Shown: in pieces, positions 55,974 to 64,000 of the stretch | Numbering within the stretch: the first letter of the stretch is position 1 | How the letters are laid out: every line of letters starts with the position of its first letter | Position numbers and translations under genes: made by a program | Origin: Acephala macrosclerotiorum | Taxonomy: Eukaryota; Ascomycota; Leotiomycetes; Helotiales; Mollisiaceae | Direction of reading: 5' to 3' | Length of the DNA stretch: 64,000 bases | NCBI GenBank assembly: GCA_014904845.1 | Contig: MU119207.1 | Span: forward strand, 1 to 64,000 | Notes under the pieces: generated by a model | The model's input: only the letters and a program-made list of their open reading frames with translations | The model's database searches: none | What the model was told of the DNA's origin: nothing

Positions 55974-56422
55974 ATGTCCTGTAAGCTAAGGACTGCTTCT
56001 TCTTCCCCATAACTTCATGCGCTTACACTTCATCAGCATTATCACAACAGCAACCTACCAGCCAACCCGTTGAGAACACTACCGACGAGCCCATGATGGA
56101 AGCACCAGATTCTCCTCCCGAACTCGATAGAGTAGTCTCTCCTACCCAAAGCTTCGCCAGTCTACCCTCGGGCTCCCAACAACCCAGCTCTAGCGCAGGC
56201 CGTGTCAATGGCGAGAGTGGTGCGAAAGTCAACTTCGGTGCTCCGGGCTCCAGCTGGCAGACCAAGAAGTTCAACGAGGAGTACGACAAGATGGAGTCTC
56301 AACTATTAGACAAGTCATGGGAGCGTATGTCCACCAAAATGTCTGTTCCACCTGTCTTGGCTAATTATGCTTTAGAGAGATTTGGCGACCCTCTTCTCAC
56401 GAATAATGTTGGAGGTCGATAG
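55974..56422 (+). CDS. Small conserved protein, function unknown
   Basis: Three exons: 55974-55980, 56037-56324, 56376-56422, giving 113 residues. The seven-nt first exon gives MSS; skipping it leaves a frame starting only at 56093. The sequence is Ser/Gln/Pro-rich at the start, followed by APGSSWQTKKFNEEYDKMES and QLLDKSWE. If intron 2 (gtatgt...tttag) is removed, the end reads QRFGDPLLTNNVGGR. If retained, the last frame still runs to the same stop with a different 30-residue end. I favour splicing because WEQRFGDPLL looks conserved. It is divergent to the SUZ gene (233 bp between starts). Confidence 0.65.
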
Positions 56423-57505
56423 ATTTTTGAGCAATAGATTTCGAGTAGCAGCTACTCACAGTCGAGGGTATTAGCACGAACTATCTTGATAGTGGCAGAC
56501 ATCTGGGAGTTTCGGGGGTATATTCATGGAGTTTGGTTTGCTATCGGTGGAGGGATATTACCCGGGAGCATTATGACAGCACAAAAGAGAGTTTAGACTG
56601 TTCACTGGCTTAGCTGGTCATGGTCAGCTCTACGAAGGACGAAGATATGAATGCATCGCAGATGAGAACACAAAGGCCTGGACCAACTAAGGCTCTGCAT
56701 TCGTGAGTGCTTTCAAAAGTACGTACTCATTTGTCTATCCGCGCAGTCTATCAGGCTTGGAAGGCCACCCAAGGTTGCATTGCCTTTTCTTCTGAGCCAA
56801 GTCTATGCTTATTACTCCGAATCTCAAGTCGCACTGAGTTTCGGTCTTCTGGGAATTCGGAAAACAGTACCGGGACCGAGCGCCAAGTGGCACAGGGGTC
56901 ACGACGAGCTTCAGGCATCAGAGAAGTTGCAAAAGATCACGAGAGAACGAAAGCCACCTTTAGGCTTGCATGGAATTTGAGAAATTAGTAATTAAGCACG
57001 CGTAGGTCTGTTCCGCGAGGTTTCTATATCATTGCCGAAAAATAGTTGCTCTTCCACATTTCACTTTTACATCAATCTATCACTGACGGTACACCGTTCT
57101 TCTTCTGAAATCTTGATGTCGAGTTTGAGGATGGGTTGTGGAAGGATTGGCCATCGATCCCTGGTCCGGTGTGGTGGTTTTTACAGAGCCCATTTGTGGC
57201 GTGGAATTCTAGGTGGTGGAAATTTGCTAGTTGCGATGCGAGTGGAAGATTGAGGGAACTACCTGCTTTGGAGGATTGAAGGGGATAATATCAAAAGGCA
57301 TTGTGAAAGCTTAGATCCTAGGATGAGAATGAGGATCAACGAATAAGTTTTGGAGAAGTTAAGTCTCATTATGAATGGTATCTATTTCTGTATGGCATTG
57401 CCAATCTAAACACGGTTAAACTTTTGAGGCTTTGCAGCCAAGTTCCAATACGCCATTTCGCTCAATATCCGACACCTTAATGCCATGCAATCATAATCAT
57501 GCCCT
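56423..57505. other. Intergenic region
   Basis: Short frames at 56707-56988 and 57032-57253 are of low quality. This stretch holds the 3' regions of two convergent genes; no RNA gene recognised. Confidence 0.55.
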
Positions 57506-60043
57506 TCAATGACGTGCCAGAACACCCTTGACAGTACCTTCAACAACAATTCGGCCACCGATAGCAACTTCGCCAATGCCAGATTCATCTCCGCTGCCGA
57601 CCTCAAGCCATCGCTTCAGAAGATCATTGCTCTCCTTTGGCTTGACATCATCTCCTCTAGTGCCAACGGTGACGTGTGCAACTGGGTTGACACACTCCCA
57701 TCCCTCGTCGACGAGTCTAGCAACTATCGCCATAATGCGGTTATCCCAAACAATCTATGAAACGGTCAGTAAAGCTTCACGAGTTATTTCGCAGCAGAAC
57801 TCACTCTCTCCAAGAGAATCTTGCAATCCCCCATCTTACTCCCACCAGCCCAAGGATCACCGCCAGCACTGGTATGCATATCAGTGTATGTCTTCCAAAG
57901 ATCTGGGCGCTGTTTAGAGGTTGCTCGATGCATCAAGGTGACATGGAACTCAGGCTGTACACGTCGGGTTTGCTGCATTTGTCTGAAGAAGCGAGCCTTA
58001 TTGGTGGAGACGGATGCAAAGGCGGTCTCGAGGGCATCGATGATGATTGATCTTGGGAGGTTGACCGCGACATATTCGAGGGGACGTTCCTTCTTGGCGA
58101 TCTGGGGTTGTTGCTGAGAACCCATTAGTGACTGATCAATACTATCCAATGCAGGGCCAATTTACCTGTCCTTGGTTCTGATTTCGATTGTTGTTCTTGC
58201 CACCCTTTGCAGGTCCTCGATCACCAATTGTGTGTCGCATCTCAGGCTTGTAGTCGCTGAGAGCTACGTTAATGGCTTCATCTAGCTCCTCGCTGGAAGG
58301 CATGTCGGGAATCAACTTTGGAAAGTGGCTGCTAAGCTGCCCAACAACAGTCTCCAGATTTTCACGAGAATCCAGAGTAGGATCAAGGTCGATGACAAGG
58401 TCAAATTCGTCGTCGGGCTTGCCATATGGGTTTAGCGCCTCAAATCGGTGTATGAAACCTTCCATAATACCAACAACCTTATTCTTATCCGTAGCTGCCT
58501 GTATCGTCTGATGGTTGTCGCCTCGAGAGAACACTCTATCCTGGGTGACTTCTCTGATTTTGGCAAGTGTGTCCGGGGTGTGTACGAAATTCAAAGCAAT
58601 CAGGCGAACCTCAGGGTGCGAGAGCTTAACATCTCCAAGAATCTGTTGACGCTCATGTCTCTGGGCATTGTTCCTATCAGCGAAAACTACAGGAGCACCC
58701 TCTAGCTGTGTCAAGACCTCCTTGGTAAATCTAGGTGGGCGACCTTTGCCAGTGATATTGTCGTTTTGGACGTGACCCCAGTTGAAGAGATGGGTGAGTG
58801 CAACTGCGATCGTAGTCTTACCACAACCAAGAGTAGCAATAGGAACCAGGATAATATTCTTCGTGACGTCTTGTGGTGCACCGCCAATGGCTGCATACTC
58901 CTCTCGAATGATGTCGGAACCCTTAAGATTCTTCTCTTTCAAGAAGTCATTGCGCAGCTTTATGATACCATGATTGTTGGCATATGCCTTACCAAGCCTA
59001 GGGTTGTCGGCGAGTTGCTTTCGGGCGTAAAGAAGATACTCCTCCGTAATCTTAACATGCTTCTTAAAGCGGGGAGGGCGGCCTGCAATCAAAGCTTTTG
59101 TGCATTCACGCCACTGGCGATACATCAGGTATGGCTCTTCGAATTTGTACTTGAAGAACCAATCTGCGTAAGAGCTATGGGCATTCTCGCGAGACTTGCA
59201 CCTAATGACAAAACCCTCAACGTCACGACCATTGTATGCACCAGTATCCGCAATCTCGTCGAGAAATTTCTTGGTCTCCTGGATGTCGTTCATAACAAGA
59301 AAGTCTGTCTTTCGAAAGCCCCACTCCTCCGCGAAGGCTTGGACTTGCTCTCCTGAATAAGTCATGAACTCTGGGAGGTTGATGTTGATACCATGAAGAT
59401 ACAGTCCTGCGCTGTCTCCCGTATACGCAAGAATATGCTCTTCGAAGTCATCGTCGCAAAGCTCAGCAACTGCAGTAGCATTTCGTGCGCGCAACTCTCT
59501 GGCAAGGTCTTCACGTGTCTTGCCAATGCGCGCAAGTTGCTTATCGACCCATTGCGATCCAGCAACTGCATGGCTAAGTTCACCAGATCGTGGACCGGTC
59601 GAGTGCTTGCTGCAGACCAAGAGGGTACCATCATGAAGACCGCTGATGAATATGATACATCCGTTCTCCTTCAGACTCAGCTCGTAGGGTGGCTTGGTGT
59701 TGTTCTCGATGTTTCGCCATTTTGTATTGTTGACTTCATCTGTATTGAAGAATTTGTCGTATCCACGGATACAGATCTCTGCTTGGCCCTTCTCATTCTT
59801 GGTGGTGAAGAGTCCTCTGGCATAGGTTGGGAGGTCGTCACGCTTGTAGTCCCAATCCTGAAATCGCCATGAGGTGACAACAAGCTTTGCGGGGGAGCCA
59901 GCAACATCGAAGCCAGTCCGCTTGCAGCTGAAAGACTTTTTGCCCCCATTATCTCTCTTAAGGCCTCCTTCCAGATTTCGAATGAGAGTCTGGACTTCCT
60001 GCACGTCCTGGGGCTCGTACGGAACCCTGTTGGTGGCAGCCAT
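57506..60043 (-). CDS. TRL1: Fungal tRNA ligase Trl1 (ligase-kinase-cyclic phosphodiesterase)
   Basis: Joins tRNA halves after intron excision and also ligates HAC1-type mRNA in the unfolded protein response. Three exons: 60043-58166, 58113-57805, 57754-57506, about 811 residues (exon 2 may instead begin at 58131). The N-terminal adenylyltransferase has the KxxG lysine in LSLKENGCIIFISG. Conserved blocks follow: DVEGFVIRCKS and ADWFFKYKFEEPYL. The polynucleotide kinase P-loop is PIATLGCGKTTIAVALTHLF. The C-terminal 2H phosphodiesterase domain has two HxT motifs, FHVTLMHRA in exon 2 and AHVTVGTRG in exon 3. The ATG at 60043 starts MAATNRV; an in-frame ATG at 60205 would add 54 residues with a presequence-like composition. 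Confidence 0.95.
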
Positions 60044-60594
60044 GATGGAGGAAATTGGTTGAAATGTCAAAAACCGTGGAGAGTGTATGACGAAGGAAGA
60101 AGTAACGACTGGTCTAGAAGTATTGAGTGCGATCCACAGACGTGAAGAATGTAGACCAAGGGATCGTTGAAAGTGTCTGAGAGGAAGTGGTTGCAAAAAC
60201 AGCATCAAGGCAAAGGCACTTTAAGTAGGGAAGGGCGAGGCCACTGTTAGTCATACGGTGACCTCTCGATGTCCGTCACTCTTCTGTAAATTAGGTTAGA
60301 GGCACTGGCTATCTTAAGCAGGGTGAATGGAAGTGGAAGTGACAGGTAAGAACGAAGTTGAGTCTGTTTGTGGTAGGAGGCGCAGGCTTAGGCGTGACTC
60401 TTCGGTAAAAGCGGCCGCCGAACTCAGCCTTACGAGAAATAAATTTGGTGGGCCTCCAGCACAAAATATCTCAGTGTTGACAGGCAAGTAATTATGTTCT
60501 CAAGGCTTTCAAGGATTACAGAAAGCTAACAATCAGCTCAGTATCAGTGTGTCTTCGCAAAGTGGGCCACCTCCTGAATCACTTCTTAGACAAC

Positions 60595-61251
60595 ATGCCG
60601 CCGAGACGAGTCAATGTCCTCCTCCTGGCTGCCGACGACCCCTCTGAAGTTCTGGTTCACCTCCGAGAAAGCCCCTCGCTCGCATCCACCCAAGATGAAC
60701 ACGGGTACTCTTTGATGCACGCCGCCGCTTCCTACAACCATCTCGACCTCCTCCGCACACTTGTCAACGAGTTCCATGTTAATGTCAACCTCAAAGACGA
60801 AGACGGCGAGACGGCTCTATTCGTGGTAGAGACCGTCGATTGTGCCAAGGTATTGGTCGAGGAATTGCATGCGGACATCACAATTGTGGGCGATGAGGGA
60901 AAGACAGCAAGAGAGAAGTTTGCAGAAGAAAACGAGACCCCGGAGGTAGCTGTGTATCTACGAATGAAGGAGCTCGAGTCGCAGGTCAATGGTACTTCAG
61001 CAGCACCAACTACAAACGGTGTTCATCCTCCACCACCTCTTCCCGAAGGCGTGCAAGTCAGCATCAGAACCATGGCTGAGGAGGAAGCAGGCGAAGTCGT
61101 GGACCCCGAATTCAGGCGGAGAATAGAAGAATTGGCTTCAAGAGAAGATTTCCAAGGCGAGGAAGGTCAACGAGCTTTAAGAGAGCTTATCACAGAAGCA
61201 ATTCGAGGCGAGGTCGGCGAAGAACGACAAGTGCGACAACGGACATCTTGA
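60595..61251 (+). CDS. Ankyrin-repeat protein
   Basis: 218 residues, single exon, from the ATG at 60595 (MPPRRVNVLLLAADD). The N-terminal 110 residues hold about three ankyrin repeats, with HGYSLMHAAASYNHLDLLRT, the second unit DEDGETALFVVETVDCAKVL and the third unit DEGKTAREKF. The C-terminal half has a Pro-rich linker (PPPPLPEGV) and charged helices (DPEFRRRIEELASREDF, EGQRALRELITEAIRGEV). Similar small ankyrin proteins occur in yeasts (YCR051W type), with no settled function. Its stop codon is 14 bp from that of RPP40, so 3' ends overlap. Start codons of this gene and TRL1 are about 550 bp apart and divergent. Confidence 0.87.
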   Translation: MPPRRVNVLLLAADDPSEVLVHLRESPSLASTQDEHGYSLMHAAASYNHLDLLRTLVNEFHVNVNLKDEDGETALFVVETVDCAKVLVEELHADITIVGDEGKTAREKFAEENETPEVAVYLRMKELESQVNGTSAAPTTNGVHPPPPLPEGVQVSIRTMAEEEAGEVVDPEFRRRIEELASREDFQGEEGQRALRELITEAIRGEVGEERQVRQRTS

Positions 61252-61265
61252 TTTCTGTAGCTCAT

Positions 61266-62594
61266 TCATGCTATTTCCCATAATACGTACTCTGTTGCAG
61301 CTTTAGGGAGCTTTAATATCGTACAGCTTTTGCTCTCTCCAAGAGGACCATTACCGAATCCATCGACGGAAAAAGCAAACCAAGAATCCCGTGGTGTAGC
61401 TTGCAATACTTGCACCAGCGCGTTCCGTGCCCAAAAAGCAGAGATGAAGCCTCGCCATTTTACTTTGGCCAGCTTGCTACTGGTTGAAGGACCTCCTGGT
61501 GGGACATATCGAGATAGATAGGGGTCGATTTTGTCTTCGGCAAGAATTCTCGGGCTTTCGAGAAGGAGCAAGGAAAGCCATTCGAGCAAATCGACTGCAT
61601 AGTCCTCGAAATTGGCTCCATACGATGCATCAACCTCTGTTGGAGGCTCGAGTGTTGGCATCTTGACATGGATGCTTTCAGATGTTTGTGCGGCGACACT
61701 CTTCTTTACCGGAAAGTGGACGCCTAGAGTCTCTGGTTCAAGGGCTACCTAGTCCTTAGTCTTGATCATAATTTAGATGAGAAGCAACGAGCAAACCTTT
61801 CGTTTCTAAATTAATGAACAGCCACGTGACTGGAACGTTGAGGACGTTCTTGAAAGCATAATCAATTCTGTCGAATCCATTCTTGCCGTGCAGCATGGAT
61901 GGTAGTCGTAGGTTTATCTCAACCACTGATCAGGTTAGAATCATTGTGATCGACGTTCCGCAGAAACATACCCCATCGAGGCTTCGTTCCTCGCTTGCCC
62001 TTCACCCCCTCGGGCTGGCCCACTATACCAGCTCGTTCATAGCTCTCCTTGTCCAAGTGCAATATCAAGACTCCTGGCGAACATGTCAATTTGGACCTTG
62101 CCTTCGAGATCTTGAGTCATACCTTCTCTCAAAGAATAGACATTGTCCACGCCAATCTTGCCTTCAGAAAGCATCAGAATGTTACCTTAAAGTCATGTTA
62201 GTTGAGTACATGACAGTAAAAAGAAATATACTTGACAGGGGGTTTTGACGTGATCCCACCTTTCTTGATGTACTCATTGAAGAATTCTCCTCGCAGCAGA
62301 GCTGCCAACGGGAGGATGACTCGGCTATAGGAAGCCAGAGGAAGGTTGGTCATTAGGTCGTGTTTGATAATCTCATAGATCTCTTCTGGTAGGATTAGTT
62401 CGACCTAGAACATATTCGTGAGAAAGACTTCATCGTATTATGGAACCACGTACTTTCTGAATAAAATCTTGCTTCAAAATGACCGAGAACGGCTTTCTCT
62501 TCACAGGGGGCTGTTTTGGGTCGATATGTCCCAGAACTCCATGGGTGACGTAGCATTTCGCTGCATTCTTGGTCTCGGCGGGAAAGTCCAACAT
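61266..62594 (-). CDS. Ribonuclease P 40-kDa subunit (Rpp40 family)
   Basis: Six exons: 62594-62454, 62404-62260, 62185-62123, 62073-61972, 61925-61797, 61744-61266, giving 352 residues with consistent phases. Characteristic blocks are VTHGVLGHIDPKQPPVKRKP, FSVILKQDFIQK, LHLDKESYERAGIVGQPEG, PRWVVEINLRLPSMLHGKNG and FDRIDYAFKNVLNVPVTWLF. The end holds DAYLLEWLSLLLL-like and LSRYVPPGG segments. This protein subunit of RNase P/MRP assists removal of tRNA 5' leaders. The intron at 62122-62074 must be spliced, or the frame closes. It is head to head with TRM11, with 245 bp between starts. Confidence 0.88.
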
Positions 62595-62839
62595 CTTAAT
62601 TTGTGCTGTGAATATGTTACCTCGAGGCGATGAAGCTCGATAGGAGATATAAAAAGTCCGAACAGGGTTAGCGTCTGGGATGCTGTTTTGCAGGGTCCCG
62701 CACTAAGCGTCCTCCACAGAAATTCAACTCAACAACCATCGCAAGATTTACAAATCAAATTAGCCCGACAAGCTATCAACAAGTCTTGAACTCATGGATG
62801 GGAATATTCTTTCTAGAATAAGATCTAGCAACAAGCACG

Positions 62840-64000
62840 ATGGAGTACATGATCAGATTCACCCAGGTTCATGAGACCTTCCGTCTCGCAGAAATTAATG
62901 CCCTGGCAATTCTGGAGAACACTGGCATAGAAATCCTCTCTTATAGTCCTACCGTAAGTGCTTACCTCGGTACTTCTATTTCATACTCACCCGCTTCAGT
63001 CACCATTTTGCTTCATCAGGTTACCATCGGAGGAAGCGGCCATCAAATTGGTCCGCCGAAGCATTCTTGCAAAGTCCATTTATGAAGTCTGGGGAAAAGG
63101 CAAAAACTATGACGAAGTTCACGCAGACGTCCAGAAAACCTCAAGTAATTTGTGGCATCTCTACAAAGAGGCATCTTTCAAATTTTCATTCGACGCCTTC
63201 CAAGGATCACGTTCCGTGGCAGAGCAGCGAAAGCTGATCGAAGGTTTTCATTTCCTTGGATTCGAGGGCCCAATCAAGATGAAGGGCGCAGAGCAGGATT
63301 TCTGTATATGTGAGGACTGGCAGTTCGATGCTGTTGGTCTTGGTGTCCCCGAGCCAGAGTCAATCTGTCTTGGACGCTACCTTGGTGGCAGTGAGCGGGA
63401 TATTGTCGGCAAGTACGACTTGAAGAAGAGGAAATACATCTGCACTACATCTATGGATGCAGAGCTTGCTCTCATAACAGCAAACATCACTCTGGCGGCA
63501 CCAGGAAAACTATTCTACGATCCGTTTGTTGGCTCTGGCAGCTTCCCAGTTGCGGCTGCTCATTTCGGGGCTCTTGCCTTTGGCAGTGACATCGACGGGA
63601 GAAGTATCAGAGGAAAAGGCAAGACCAACCTACTTGCCAATTTCGTCCAGTATGGTCTCACAGATCAATTCGGAGATAGTTTTGTTGCAGACTTGACGAA
63701 TACCCCATTACGAATAGCCAGATTGTTTGATGGGATCGTTTGTGATCCGCCGTATGGTGTGCGAGAAGGACTTAAAGTTTTGGGCAGTAGAGACCCAACC
63801 AAAGGGAAAGAGGTAGTCTTTAGAGACGGAAAAGCCCATCACGAGTAAGCGATGCTCCCCTTCAAACCTTCGTTCGCCATTTTGCTAAAGTTCCCAAAGA
63901 GAAGACAACTACATCCCTCCAAAGAGACCTTACAGCTTCCTTGCGATGCTAGATGATATCCTCGAATTTGCGGTTATATCACTGGTCGATCATGGCCGGT
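62840..64000 (+). CDS. TRM11: tRNA (guanine-10-N2) methyltransferase Trm11, 3' end outside window
   Basis: Catalytic subunit of the Trm11-Trm112 enzyme that makes m2G10 in tRNA. Exons visible: 62840-62953, 63000-63844, 63900 onward; the gene is cut by the window edge. The N-terminal half is a THUMP-like region (SPFCFIRLPSEEAAIKLVRR, SIYEVWGKGKNYDEVHAD). The methyltransferase domain has KRKYICTTSMDAEL and the SAM-binding motif LFYDPFVGSGSFPVAAAHFG, then FGSDIDGRSIRG and the catalytic DPPY box, FDGIVCDPPYGVREG. Exon 3 continues NYIPPKRPYSFLAMLDDILE. The acceptor at 62999 was chosen because it gives SPFCFIRLP; the next AG puts the sequence out of frame. Confidence 0.92.

Noticed and set aside
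58114..58131. Upstream acceptor for TRL1 intron 1 giving a 34-nt intron
   Set aside because: In frame but shorter than any other intron in the window; the downstream acceptor gives 52 nt with a CTAAT branch site.
1..64000. CRISPR array, prophage or bacterial operon structures
   Set aside because: The window is fungal nuclear DNA with spliceosomal introns; no spaced direct repeats or bacterial signals were seen.

Overview
The window is nuclear DNA of a filamentous ascomycete (Pezizomycotina). The evidence is many 45-60 nt GT-AG introns with CTAAC/CTGAC-like branch sites, a Zn2Cys6 regulator, an MRP-type ABC transporter, a stand-alone anthranilate phosphoribosyltransferase, and fungal-only families (DUF3405, DUF6604, fungal luciferase-like domain). 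Leotiomycetes is my best guess, but that is inference. Gene models below were spliced by hand; exon borders are given so they can be checked.

Layout. 1-1125: no gene seen. 1126-3111: APC amino-acid/GABA permease. About 4080-7353: a long decayed DUF6604-type gene. 7835-8866: luciferase-like-domain membrane protein (minus). 8.9-11.3 kb: gene-poor. 11331-13823: DUF3405 protein. 14327-15500: Cus2/Tat-SF1 splicing factor (minus). 15.6-20.0 kb: gene-poor island with one protein remnant and the most unusual locus of the window. That locus is an initiator tRNA-Met (CAT) on the minus strand, interrupted twice by short GT-AG intron-like inserts, lying inside a decayed inverted copy of itself. 20035-24957: ABCC transporter (minus). 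25667-32 kb: PI-PLC-like protein, mitochondrial uL10m, TRP4 and a D-2-hydroxyacid dehydrogenase. 32760-35031: Zn2Cys6 factor (minus). 35.1-37.85 kb: gene-poor, ending in a Copia retrotransposon tail. 37858-41793: CWF19-like splicing factor, GPN1 GTPase and Rpb12. 42811-47936: UBTD-like protein, NIP30-like protein and an aldo-keto reductase. 48-49.9 kb: no confident gene. 49994-56422: putative mitochondrial protein, small membrane protein, NAR1, SUZ-domain protein and a small conserved protein. 57506-64000: tRNA ligase TRL1, ankyrin protein, RNase P subunit Rpp40 and TRM11 (cut by the window edge).

Themes. Most genes are compact housekeeping genes in divergent or tightly convergent pairs; two convergent pairs have only about 15 bp between stop codons. 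Three tRNA-maturation genes (TRL1, RPP40, TRM11) lie within 6.5 kb at the right end. Splicing is represented by Cus2 and CWF19. Against this background the spliced-looking initiator tRNA gene at 19.5 kb is the observation I consider most worth testing. The perfect 72-nt initiator cloverleaf appears only if two inserts of 51 and 48 nt are removed. Neither insert lies at the canonical tRNA intron site, and both carry spliceosomal-type ends.
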